Shown here in pieces: positions 9,328 through 17,148 of a stretch of DNA of 64,000 bases (positions are counted from its first letter, which is position 1; each line of letters starts with the position of its first letter). Location of the stretch: assembly GCA_963972195.1 (NCBI GenBank), contig CAXATH010000008.1:62001-126000 (forward strand), given 5' to 3'. A program made the position numbers and the translations under genes. Source of the stretch: Litorimonas sp963972195 (GTDB taxonomy: Bacteria; Pseudomonadota; Alphaproteobacteria; Caulobacterales; Maricaulaceae). The notes beneath the pieces are model-generated. The model made no database searches. It saw only the letters and a list, made by a program, of their open reading frames with translations, and had not been told where the DNA came from.

Positions 9328-10755
9328 ATGATCTTACGTAAACTTTTAGTGGCAACATCGATTGTCGCAATCTCAGCAGGGGCGGCTAACGCTCTTGACG
9401 TTTCAACTGGCGCCACGCCCGTAACACCAGCGCTCGAGCTTCAGCTTCCTGGAACGCCTGCCTTTACAGGTACAACAACTGCTACACTTATGACTGAAAC
9501 AGGTAACTTCCCTGCAGGCAACAACATTTCAATCGTTTTAACGCTCCCGACTGGCGTTGTTTTCAATGCACCCGTTAGTGGTAGCAATGTAACAGTACCT
9601 GGCGGCGGCACTGGTGCCTCAGCAGTTGTTCAGTCTGGCGGCGCGACAGGCGACGGTTCTGTAACGTTCCTCGTCTCTATCGGCGACTCAGCATCCATCG
9701 ATGAATTGGATTTCGCGTTTGATTACCGTCTTAACTCATGTGTCCCTGCAGGTTCCGAGCTTGTTATCACAGCCAATATCGACGGTTCTAACACACCAAT
9801 CGAAGAAGGTACTGCTTCAGACGACAGCGTTATCGCTCCATGTGCTTCAGCTCTAAACGGTGAAGTCCGTAGCGATACGTCAAACCCAGCGGTAACAGCT
9901 CAAGATGGTGACACAGTTGTTACGCTTGCTAGCGGTTACACTCTTATTGGTGGTGCTGGCACGGCTGGAACAACGACAGCAACTGTCGGTGATGTAGCCT
10001 ACACAATTGACCCAGCCGTCTCTATTGATGGTACGGGTGCTCCAATGACTGACGCTTCAATCGACGGCATCTCATTTGATGTTGTTTTGGGTGACGGCAC
10101 TGGCGTTACTGACGTAACAGTTGGTGGTGTTAGCGGTACGCCGAATGCAGCAAACAACACATTCTCCTTCGACTTTGCGCCTGGCGTTATTGTTGACCCG
10201 GCGGCACCACTGCCTATCCAGGTTGAAGTGAATGCTGGTGTTGCACCTGCTGATCTTGAGCTTATTCTAACTCAAAACGTTTCTGTCCAAAACGCTGTTG
10301 TTGATTTCAATGACTCAGAAGCTGATTTGGTTGCTTCAGAGCCTGGTGCAAACGGTGGTTTGGACACATTGCAGCGTGAAGGCCAAACATTTGGTGTTTA
10401 TGACTGGAATAGTGGTTCTCCAAGCGGAACAATCTCTGTTTACCGCGTGACTGGTCTGCCAGCTGGCCCGACTGCTTACACAGTCATCATGACAAACGCA
10501 GGCGTTGCAAACGGTACATATAACGGTATCGCAACACCGAACGCTAATGGCGAGTTCGTTGTGAATTCATTGAACTATGGTATCTCAAGCCTCCCAACTT
10601 ATGTACGTGGCGACGCTGAGTTCATCTTTGAAACTAACAATGACGTTGACGTGGACCGTCTGATGGCCCGTAACGGTATCGTTTCAGCCTTCGGCGACGG
10701 ATCAAACGAAGATTCCGTGCTCGGTAACGACCCACGCGTTGACGACGACAACTAG
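9328..10755 (+). CDS. Exported protein of unknown function, likely abundant
   Basis: A 475-residue protein with a clear signal peptide: MILRKLLVATSIVAISAGAANA, with cleavage expected after ANA near residue 22. The mature part is rich in Gly, Thr, Ala, Val, Asn and Asp, has only two visible Cys, and reads like extended beta-strand repeats, as in surface-layer or adhesin-like proteins. The C-terminus is acidic (VDDDN). GAGGAAA just before the ATG is a strong ribosome binding site. A near-consensus promoter and a strong terminator bracket the gene, so it is a single-gene unit and probably highly expressed. It sits directly before type II secretion-like genes and may be a substrate or surface partner, which is only suggested by position. 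Family not recognised. Confidence 0.72.
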   Translation: MILRKLLVATSIVAISAGAANALDVSTGATPVTPALELQLPGTPAFTGTTTATLMTETGNFPAGNNISIVLTLPTGVVFNAPVSGSNVTVPGGGTGASAVVQSGGATGDGSVTFLVSIGDSASIDELDFAFDYRLNSCVPAGSELVITANIDGSNTPIEEGTASDDSVIAPCASALNGEVRSDTSNPAVTAQDGDTVVTLASGYTLIGGAGTAGTTTATVGDVAYTIDPAVSIDGTGAPMTDASIDGISFDVVLGDGTGVTDVTVGGVSGTPNAANNTFSFDFAPGVIVDPAAPLPIQVEVNAGVAPADLELILTQNVSVQNAVVDFNDSEADLVASEPGANGGLDTLQREGQTFGVYDWNSGSPSGTISVYRVTGLPAGPTAYTVIMTNAGVANGTYNGIATPNANGEFVVNSLNYGISSLPTYVRGDAEFIFETNNDVDVDRLMARNGIVSAFGDGSNEDSVLGNDPRVDDDN

Positions 10756-10807
10756 ACTTTAATATCTTCCGGGTCTCAATAGAGGCCCGGATGTATAAAG
10801 TTAAGAA

Positions 10808-10831
10808 AAGCGGCCTTGGGCCGCTTTTTTT
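10808..10831 (+). terminator. Rho-independent terminator
   Basis: AAGCGGCC (10808-10815) pairs perfectly with GGCCGCTT (10819-10826) across a TTG loop and is followed by a T run. A second hairpin without a T run lies at about 10768-10791 (CCGGGTCTC / GAGGCCCGG). Together they end the exported-protein transcript and insulate the secretion genes downstream. Confidence 0.85.
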
Positions 10832-10910
10832 CTTTTGGCTTTCCATATAGGTTAGTCGAAGATAGATTTTTGGGATTATTCTAAACGAAAGCGATTTGAT
10901 TGATCTCCAG

Positions 10911-12644
10911 ATGAAAATGATTTCAGACATTTTGAGAGAACGCGGCCTGGTCACGGAGAAAGACCTCCGGCAGGCACGTATCCTGAATGAGGACGTGGGC
11001 GGGCTTGTCGGTCAGGCCCTTTTGCGCTTGGGCGCTGTGTCCGAAGAGGATTTGCTTCAGGCTCAATCAGACCAGCTCGGTCTCGAAACCCTAAGTTTTG
11101 AAGAAGTGCCGTTCGAGACGGAAAGTTATCAACGCGCACTGACCGCTCTCAGGTTAAACGCGAACTGGGCCAAAACGCGGCGCTGTGCCGTCTGGCAATA
11201 TGTCGAGGGTGGCCCCGTCTATCTGATCGCACAGGACATAACCAATAATGAGATAAGAGAGGCGATTGAAACGCGCTGCGGGGAAAAGAACCTCGATCTT
11301 TTATGTTTCATTGCGTCAAACCACACGGTTGACACGGCCATTACCTATCTTATTCAGACAGACGAAAATGACGAGTTGATGGGCGTGTCGGATGACGATA
11401 CGCAGCGTCTGAAAGAAATGGCCGAAGAAGCGCCCGTTATTGATTTTGTGAATCGCATTTTTTCCATGGCGCTCAAAGAAAACGCTTCGGATATCCATAT
11501 CGAGCCTTTCGAGCATAGATTTCAGATTCGCTACCGGATTGACGGGGTCCTGCATACGCGCCAGACCGAAAGCCGCGGCCAGTTCGACGCTGTCGTAAGC
11601 CGTATCAAGCTCTTATCCGGCATGGATATTGCCGAGCGGCGCCTGCCGCAAGATGGCCGGCAGTCTGTCCGATTCGCCGGCGAAGAGATTGACCTGCGTG
11701 TCTCGTCCCTTCCGGGGTCTTGGGGCGAAAGCATGGTTATGCGTCTTTTGCGCAAAGAAAATGAGCTCCCGGATTTGGAGAGCCTGGGTCTAGATGGTCA
11801 TTCCAGAACGATTATGCGGGAATTGCTGGGACATTCCAACGGTATCATCCTTGTGACAGGCCCCACCGGTTCAGGTAAATCGACAACGCTTTACCGAAGT
11901 CTTCAGGGACTGAATGACGGCCTGCGCAAAATTATCACAATCGAAGATCCGGTCGAATATGACATGGACGGTGTCGTGCAGATTCAGACTAATGCCAATA
12001 TTGGCTATACATTTGCCAAAGGTTTGCGCTCTATTTTGCGTCAGGACCCGGATGTAATTATGGTCGGCGAGATACGTGACGGCGAGACAGCATCAATTGC
12101 CGCGCAAGCGGCTCTGACAGGACATTTGGTGCTCTCCACTTTGCACACGAATTCGGCACTCGCTGCGGTCGCCCGTTTGGTGGATATCGGGTTGGAGCCT
12201 TATATGATCGCCTCTGCGGTGAGAGGCTTTGCGGCGCAACGTCTTTTGCGTAAATTGTGTACGAGTTGCAGCGTCCCCATAAAATCAGAAGAGGGTGAAG
12301 ACGCTGTTTGGAATATGGTAAAATCCGGCGCTGTTCCCAGAGGCGCCTTAAAGAATAAATCGGCTTGGCGGGCGCCCGTGGGCTGTGAATTGTGTTCGAA
12401 CACAGGGTATCTTGGCCGAATTGCCATATTTGAAGCCGCGAAGGTCAATCAGAAAATTTCCGAAGCCATCATGAAAAATGAAAGCCTTCCAAGGCTTGTG
12501 AAAGCGGCCCGCGAACAAGGCTTTATGACCCTAATGGAAGATGGTATTATCAAGGCCCGAAACGGTCTGACGACACTTGATGAAGTTTATCGTATCTGCG
12601 GACAGGAATCCCCGGACGGACTGATTATAGAGGAAGAAACATGA
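10911..12644 (+). CDS. gspE: Type II secretion / type IV pilus-like assembly ATPase
   Basis: A hexameric ATPase of the GspE/PilB family that powers pseudopilus assembly at the inner membrane. Numbered from the in-frame TTG at 10896: an N-terminal GspE_N domain (about 12-70, LRERGLVTEKDLRQAR), Walker A GPTGSGKSTT (about 323-332), Asp box (IITIEDPVEYD), Walker B region DPDVIMVGEIRD (about 385-396), His box (LSTLHTN) and a four-cysteine zinc site (CTSC near 454, CELC near 498). I prefer the ATG at 10911 over the TTG at 10896; neither has a strong ribosome binding site. The stop overlaps the next start (ATGA), so it is coupled to gspG. A gspF gene, the usual partner, is not in the block. Confidence 0.9.
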   Translation: MKMISDILRERGLVTEKDLRQARILNEDVGGLVGQALLRLGAVSEEDLLQAQSDQLGLETLSFEEVPFETESYQRALTALRLNANWAKTRRCAVWQYVEGGPVYLIAQDITNNEIREAIETRCGEKNLDLLCFIASNHTVDTAITYLIQTDENDELMGVSDDDTQRLKEMAEEAPVIDFVNRIFSMALKENASDIHIEPFEHRFQIRYRIDGVLHTRQTESRGQFDAVVSRIKLLSGMDIAERRLPQDGRQSVRFAGEEIDLRVSSLPGSWGESMVMRLLRKENELPDLESLGLDGHSRTIMRELLGHSNGIILVTGPTGSGKSTTLYRSLQGLNDGLRKIITIEDPVEYDMDGVVQIQTNANIGYTFAKGLRSILRQDPDVIMVGEIRDGETASIAAQAALTGHLVLSTLHTNSALAAVARLVDIGLEPYMIASAVRGFAAQRLLRKLCTSCSVPIKSEEGEDAVWNMVKSGAVPRGALKNKSAWRAPVGCELCSNTGYLGRIAIFEAAKVNQKISEAIMKNESLPRLVKAAREQGFMTLMEDGIIKARNGLTTLDEVYRICGQESPDGLIIEEET

Positions 12645-13090
12645 AGCAGAATAAACATCTGGAAGAGGCCGGTAATGAGGCTGGATATTCTCTTTTGGAA
12701 ATATTGGTGGTTCTAGCCATTATCGGAACTTTGATCGGGTTGGTCGCGCCGCGTCTCTTAGGAAACGTGGATAAATCAAAAGTTGTTGCCGCTAAGTCTC
12801 AGGCAAAAAATATACGCTTGGCTTTAGATTCCTACAAACTCGATGTGGGGCAATACCCTACAGAAGAGCAGGGCCTTGCCGCTCTGGTCGAACCGCCGCA
12901 AGGTTTCGAAAATAACTGGTACGGGCCTTACCTTGAAGACGAGGTGCCGCTCGACCCCTGGAATTCCGATTTCATCTATGTCGGACCATCTGTCGGGAAT
13001 AATGGACAGGTTATCAGCCCGGTTGTCATCTCTTTGGGCGCTGATAGTGAGACGGGCGGCAGCGGAATCAATGCAGACATCGAGTCCTAA
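12641..13090 (+). CDS. gspG: Type II secretion major pseudopilin GspG
   Basis: A 149-residue pseudopilin. The prepilin cleavage site is AG/YSLLE at residues 14-19, followed by the hydrophobic helix EILVVLAIIGTLIGLVAP. The C-terminal part has the GspG-type segment QYPTEEQGLAALV and GPYLEDEVPLDPW, which in this family carries a calcium-binding loop. The leader before the cleavage Gly (MKQNKHLEEAGNEAG) is long, and acidic near the cut site rather than basic. It overlaps gspE by four bases and its stop directly abuts the next ATG. It should form the pseudopilus core. Confidence 0.9.
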   Translation: MKQNKHLEEAGNEAGYSLLEILVVLAIIGTLIGLVAPRLLGNVDKSKVVAAKSQAKNIRLALDSYKLDVGQYPTEEQGLAALVEPPQGFENNWYGPYLEDEVPLDPWNSDFIYVGPSVGNNGQVISPVVISLGADSETGGSGINADIES

Positions 13091-13516
13091 ATGGACGAAG
13101 CCAACAATGCCGGTTTTTCTTTATTAGAAGTCGTGGTCGTCCTGGCCATTATGGGTCTTATTCTATCTATTGTAGGGCAAAGGGCCGTCCAGAATATTGA
13201 ATCGGCCTATTTTGTGAATACCTCAGAATCCGTATTGGCGGATATCACATTTTGGAAAATTGACGCGAATGTGAATCAACAGCCTCGTATTATTGAAATG
13301 ACCGTCTCCGCGCCGCAAAATTGGACTGAGCAGGAGCAGCTTAATATTAGAACATTAGACCTCCCTGAGGGGTGGATTTCCGAAGGCGAACCGATACGGA
13401 TTTCCTCGACCGGAATGTGTTTTGGCGGACAGGTGACTTTAGAGGATCAGAATGGCCGCCGTATCGCCTATGAACTGACGCCGCCCCATTGCGAGAGAAG
13501 ACGGATTGTATCTTAG
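13091..13516 (+). CDS. gspH: GspH-like minor pseudopilin
   Basis: A 141-residue protein with a type IV prepilin N-terminus: a short leader MDEANNAG, then FSLLEVVVVLAIMGLILSIV. The rest is a small soluble domain containing a Cys pair (MCFGG ... HCERR). Length and position after gspG fit GspH, but minor pseudopilins diverge strongly, so GspI or another minor class is possible. The start codon follows the gspG stop with no spacing, indicating translational coupling. The leader is acidic, like that of the preceding gene. Confidence 0.7.
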   Translation: MDEANNAGFSLLEVVVVLAIMGLILSIVGQRAVQNIESAYFVNTSESVLADITFWKIDANVNQQPRIIEMTVSAPQNWTEQEQLNIRTLDLPEGWISEGEPIRISSTGMCFGGQVTLEDQNGRRIAYELTPPHCERRRIVS

Positions 13517-13581
13517 TCAACCTATTGTTTCATATGCCTTATTAAAACGGCCTGTGCATTTTTGAATTTCAAGAGTTTTAG

Positions 13582-14055
13582 ATGATCTATATATTCGCGG
13601 CTCTTTTATTCGTCTCCTTGGTCTGCCTCGCTTATGTCGACATTAAAACCTTCCGACTTCCCAATGTAATAACTCTTCCCTTAGCGATAATCGGTATAGT
13701 TCAAGCGCATTTTCTCGATATGCGCATATTGGAAAGCCTATTGGGGCTTGTCTTCGGTTATATATTTTTCTTCCTCGTCGAAGTTATTTTCAAGCGCGTC
13801 AGAAAGAAAGACGGACTGGGAAGAGGGGATGCAAAATTATTAGCGGCGGGGGGCGCTTGGTGCGGTCTCGCTTTCATCCCTCAGATAATCCTTGTTGCCA
13901 GTCTGACGGCGATTATTGGACACTTAGTCCTCATGGCCAAGGCCACTGCAAGGGGGCAAAGGGCAGAACCTCGCATGGCCTTTGGCCCATTTCTGGCGTT
14001 GAGTATTATGACAGTCTGGACTTACCAAAATTTTTTTTCAGGAGCTTTCGGGTGA
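13582..14055 (+). CDS. Prepilin peptidase, A24 type, short form
   Basis: A 157-residue polytopic membrane protein. The two aspartates of A24 peptidases are visible in YVDIKTFRLPN (about residue 14) and GLGRGDAKLLA (about 78, the GxGD motif). It lacks the N-terminal methyltransferase domain of full-length GspO/PilD, so it resembles CpaA-type short enzymes. It cleaves leader peptides of prepilins and pseudopilins on the cytoplasmic face of the inner membrane. As the last gene after gspE-gspG-gspH (65-base gap), it probably processes those two pseudopilins. Confidence 0.86.
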   Translation: MIYIFAALLFVSLVCLAYVDIKTFRLPNVITLPLAIIGIVQAHFLDMRILESLLGLVFGYIFFFLVEVIFKRVRKKDGLGRGDAKLLAAGGAWCGLAFIPQIILVASLTAIIGHLVLMAKATARGQRAEPRMAFGPFLALSIMTVWTYQNFFSGAFG

Positions 14056-14192
14056 ATTTAACTTTGTAAAACTGCGTCATTCTGCAGGTTTTCCCGAGAA
14101 ATGAGGCAGCGCAAAGTCAAAGCCAACGGATTATTTATTTGGCTTTTGGCTCCGCTCACCCTATCTCTGCCTTGAACTGAAAGGAGCCTGTC

Positions 14193-15008
14193 ATGGCAAA
14201 TCTTAATCTGGCCTCTGAGACAAATGCCGATCAATGCGTCTGGAGCTTGATGAAACAGGAAGCCGCGACCTACGCCGTTAAGGAAACGGCTCTTTCGTCC
14301 TTTCTACACGCCACTATATTGGATCAGGCCAGTCTTGATGGCGCCATGGTAAACCATTTGTCTGAAAAGCTCTCAACGGCTGACTTTTCAACTCTTAAAC
14401 TCAGACAGGTTTTATCCGAAGCGATTTCCACGGACTCTACGCTTATCGATTATGCGGCCAAGGACTTGATCGCGGTCAAAGAACGTGACCCAGCCTGCCA
14501 TTCCTATTTACAATGCTTTCTGTATTTCAAAGGCTATATGGCCATCCAGACTCACCGCTTTGCGCACGCGCTTTATATTTCAGGGCGGGATCTTCTGGCA
14601 TTTCATTTGCAAAACAGAAGCTCTGAAATGTTTGGTGTGGATATCAATCCGGCAGCTGTCATTGGGCACGGGATAATGCTTGATCACGCCACTGGCTTTG
14701 TTATGGGCGAGACTGCGCGGATCGGAAATGATTGTTCTATACTCCAAGGGGTAACTCTCGGCGGAACGGGCAAATCGGATGAAGATCGTCACCCGAAAGT
14801 GGGGGACCGCGTTCTGGTTGGTGCAAATGCCAGTATTTTGGGCAATATTCGGATCGGTAACGGCGCAAAGATTGCGGCCGGATCGGTCGTTCTGAAAGCC
14901 GTAGAAGATAATTGCACCGTGGCGGGAGTTCCCGCCAAACCTGTGGGCGGCCCTTGTTGCGGCAATCCGGCCCAGACAATGGATCAAACTCTTGGAGATG
15001 AAAAATGA
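14193..15008 (+). CDS. cysE: Serine O-acetyltransferase
   Basis: CysE catalyses acetyl-CoA + L-serine to O-acetylserine, the first committed step of cysteine synthesis. The 271-residue protein has the helical N-terminal SATase domain (about 10-115) and a left-handed hexapeptide-repeat C-terminal domain with the family motifs IGHGIMLDHATGFVMGETA and LQGVTLGGTGK (about 155-195). AAAGGAG just before the ATG at 14193 is a strong ribosome binding site. The stop overlaps the DUF3126 start by four bases. The C-terminal tail ends CCGNPAQTMDQTLGDEK rather than the classic short Ile-ending tail that binds cysteine synthase. Confidence 0.95.
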   Translation: MANLNLASETNADQCVWSLMKQEAATYAVKETALSSFLHATILDQASLDGAMVNHLSEKLSTADFSTLKLRQVLSEAISTDSTLIDYAAKDLIAVKERDPACHSYLQCFLYFKGYMAIQTHRFAHALYISGRDLLAFHLQNRSSEMFGVDINPAAVIGHGIMLDHATGFVMGETARIGNDCSILQGVTLGGTGKSDEDRHPKVGDRVLVGANASILGNIRIGNGAKIAAGSVVLKAVEDNCTVAGVPAKPVGGPCCGNPAQTMDQTLGDEK

Positions 15009-15217
15009 CACCCGAACAAATTACTTCCGTCCGGAACTACCTATGCAAGCGTCTGGGAACAGAAAAAATTACGATTAAACCCCGCAAAGTATCTGACAGT
15101 GTGGAAGTTTATCTGGATCAGGAAATTCTGGGCCTTCTTTATATCGATGACGAAGACAAAGATGACATATCCTATGATTTGAATATTTCAATTTTACAGC
15201 AAGACTTGGAAAGCTAA
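15005..15217 (+). CDS. DUF3126 family protein
   Basis: A 70-residue acidic protein (VYLDQEILGLLYIDDEDKDDISYDLNI) matching the DUF3126 family, which is common in Alphaproteobacteria, often next to cysE. Function unknown. It overlaps cysE by four bases (ATGA) and its stop shares one base with the next start, so the three genes are translationally coupled. A role in cysteine or sulfur metabolism is suggested only by this linkage. Confidence 0.85.
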   Translation: MTPEQITSVRNYLCKRLGTEKITIKPRKVSDSVEVYLDQEILGLLYIDDEDKDDISYDLNISILQQDLES

Positions 15218-15738
15218 TGAGCGTTTATTCGCTGGAAGATATAAAGCCTCAACTGGCCGACGATGTGTGGGTTGCTGACTCCGCGACTGTTGTCGGTAAT
15301 GTGATTATGGAGTCGGGTAGCTCCGTCTGGTTCGGAGCGGTCATTCGCGGGGATAATGAACCGATAAAGATCGGGGCCAGAAGTAATATTCAGGACAACG
15401 CGGTCCTTCATTCTGACCCGGGTTCGCCTTTGACCATTGGCGCCGACGTAACTGTCGGACATCAGGCTATGCTTCATGGCTGCACAATTGATGATAACTC
15501 TCTCATCGGCATCGGGGCGACGGTTTTGAACGGAGCGAAAATCGGTAAAAACTGTCTGATTGGCGCGCATGCTTTAATCACGGAGGGCAAAGTGATCCCC
15601 AATAATTCGGTTGTGATGGGCTCTCCGGGCAAAATAGTGAAACAAGTTCCGCAAGCTCAGGAAGCGATGTTGAAAGCAAGCGCGGATTATTACGTCAAAA
15701 ATGCGCAGAAATTCAAAAATGGGCTGAAACCCGTTTGA
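15217..15738 (+). CDS. Gamma-carbonic anhydrase family hexapeptide protein
   Basis: A 173-residue left-handed beta-helix protein of the YrdA/PaaY group. VIRGDNEPIKIGARSNIQD and TVGHQAMLHGC contain the conserved Arg, Asp, Gln and His residues of gamma-class carbonic anhydrases, with zinc-ligand histidines in VLHSD, VGHQ and MLHGC. Members act as trimers; some hydrate CO2 and others are acyltransferase-like. The ATG overlaps the last base of the preceding stop. Being coupled to cysE, it may serve the same metabolic unit. Confidence 0.88.
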   Translation: MSVYSLEDIKPQLADDVWVADSATVVGNVIMESGSSVWFGAVIRGDNEPIKIGARSNIQDNAVLHSDPGSPLTIGADVTVGHQAMLHGCTIDDNSLIGIGATVLNGAKIGKNCLIGAHALITEGKVIPNNSVVMGSPGKIVKQVPQAQEAMLKASADYYVKNAQKFKNGLKPV

Positions 15739-15760
15739 GATTTACGATTCTTCCCTATGA

Positions 15761-16348
15761 CTAGGCGGTCTTGATATCCTTTCGTTTTTGGGACGTCTCT
15801 TTCCAGATGGAGGTCACGGCCTCTCCAACACCTTCGCCAAGATTAAACCAACCTGCGCTATTGGAGAAGCTGTCATGGATAAACAAGCTATCCTCTTCTG
15901 ACAAATTGCGGCTCAGAGCCTCGCGAACGAACCGAATGTCTGTTGCGGTAGATAACACCCAAGCTGTTTGAGAAATTTGCTGGAACCGGCCCATTTGTTT
16001 CAAAATAATCAGAAACTCTCGTTTCTTGAAAGGCTGTATATCCGCAATGATAAGATAGACTGTTGGCAGAGGCCGGCCGGAAAAGCGTTTCGCTTTGACG
16101 GATTGCTCCCATGTCTTAAATTCATGCGTTTCTGATGCGGGATGATAAGCTCCATAAGCTTCGTCCGATATCAAGGTTTGCGGTCCAACCCGACTCTCCT
16201 CCACAAATTGTTCCATAAGCTCCGGAGTGAAAGGTCCATAAACCGTATTGTCGACTTTCACAAAATATTCCGTCTTGGGATCAGTGTCTTCTGAATAGAG
16301 ATTCATCGCATGGGATGAAGTATGAACAATATTGGGCGGATAAGTCAT
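15761..16348 (-). CDS. GYF_2-like domain fused to Cas2/SinR-like ferredoxin-fold domain
   Basis: A 195-residue soluble protein. Residues about 26-85 (EYFVKVDNTVYGPFTPELMEQF ... tryptophan at EFKTWEQ) resemble the GYF_2 domain, which usually binds partner proteins or peptides. Residues about 98-180 follow the pattern of SinR-like/Cas2-like small proteins: strand TVYLIIADI, helix KREFLIILKQMGRF, strand ISQTAWVLST, helix VREALSRNL, then EEDSLFIHDSFSNSAGWFN, close to the usual drLLVnd-sndWAGW ending. No CRISPR array or other cas gene is present, so a CRISPR function is unlikely. An alternative ATG lies at 16306 (residue 15). It is divergent from the rhomboid gene. The domain calls come from pattern reading only. 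Confidence 0.55.
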   Translation of the reverse strand: MTYPPNIVHTSSHAMNLYSEDTDPKTEYFVKVDNTVYGPFTPELMEQFVEESRVGPQTLISDEAYGAYHPASETHEFKTWEQSVKAKRFSGRPLPTVYLIIADIQPFKKREFLIILKQMGRFQQISQTAWVLSTATDIRFVREALSRNLSEEDSLFIHDSFSNSAGWFNLGEGVGEAVTSIWKETSQKRKDIKTA

Positions 16349-16461
16349 CCCGCTTTTATGAATCCGATTCTATCATTTCGCCAAATGAAACTTATATCTC
16401 TAGGAGAAGAAATATTTGTCGAGTCTTTAGGCTGGGCCGAAAAAAGGAAAAAATCTTAAGC

Positions 16462-17148
16462 GTGACGCAAAATTCCAATTTCAAAAGATCAAAAGAACCA
16501 TTTTTCAATTTCACGGAAGCGCTCCCCGCCTATATCGCTGGCGCGTTGATAGCTTTGTATTTTGCTCTGCAATTCCTGCCCGTGCTTTGGCGCTTAGCCG
16601 CACCTTTGGTCATATTGCGCCCGCTTGGTTTTCAGGGAACTTCTTCAGCTGAACAAATCTTTACGCTTTTAGGGCACGGCGCAGCACACGGGTCCTTTAC
16701 CCATGTTTTGATGAATGCTGGCATGATTGCTGTGCTGGGCGTCGCGACGATTAAAGGCGCAAGGTTGAAAGCCATTTCAACAGGACGTAGCCGCTCCGCC
16801 AATTTTTCTTTTCTGACTATATTCTTTTTTGGAATAATTACGGGCGGCCTGGCTCAGTGGCTTTACTGGTTCGTCATCAGCGCGCCGCTTGGCATAAATG
16901 CGCCGGCTGCGGTTGGGGCTTCCGGGGGCGCGTCAGCCTTATTGGCAGTCGCTGGGTGGGCGATTGGCGGAAAGGATCAGATGATAAAGTTCGGGTTCGG
17001 ATGGGCGGCCATAAACCTGATCATGGTTTTGATAGGCCCCTACATCGGCTTATCTCTGGCTTGGGCGGCTCATCTTGGTGGATTTCTTGGCGGTATGATC
17101 TTGGCCGCGCCCTTGGTGAAAGCAAAAAGTACTGGTTTGGGACTTTAG
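16462..17148 (+). CDS. Rhomboid family intramembrane serine protease
   Basis: A polytopic membrane protease. HGSFTHVLMNAGMIAVLG corresponds to the conserved HxxxxHxxxN region in TM2, GASGGASALLA holds the catalytic serine (GxSG), and WAAHLGGFLGG the catalytic histidine in the last conserved helix. About six hydrophobic segments are visible. The reading frame extends up to an ATG at 16315, but those extra 49 residues are Arg/Lys-rich, not conserved in character, and overlap the divergent gene. I therefore prefer GTG at 16462, with AAGGA at about 16444-16448. It overlaps the convergent neighbour by four bases. Substrate unknown. Confidence 0.85.
   Translation: MTQNSNFKRSKEPFFNFTEALPAYIAGALIALYFALQFLPVLWRLAAPLVILRPLGFQGTSSAEQIFTLLGHGAAHGSFTHVLMNAGMIAVLGVATIKGARLKAISTGRSRSANFSFLTIFFFGIITGGLAQWLYWFVISAPLGINAPAAVGASGGASALLAVAGWAIGGKDQMIKFGFGWAAINLIMVLIGPYIGLSLAWAAHLGGFLGGMILAAPLVKAKSTGLGL

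Noticed and set aside
15761..16348. CRISPR-Cas locus because of the Cas2-like domain
   Set aside because: No repeat array, cas1 or effector gene is visible in the window; only the fold pattern is shared.
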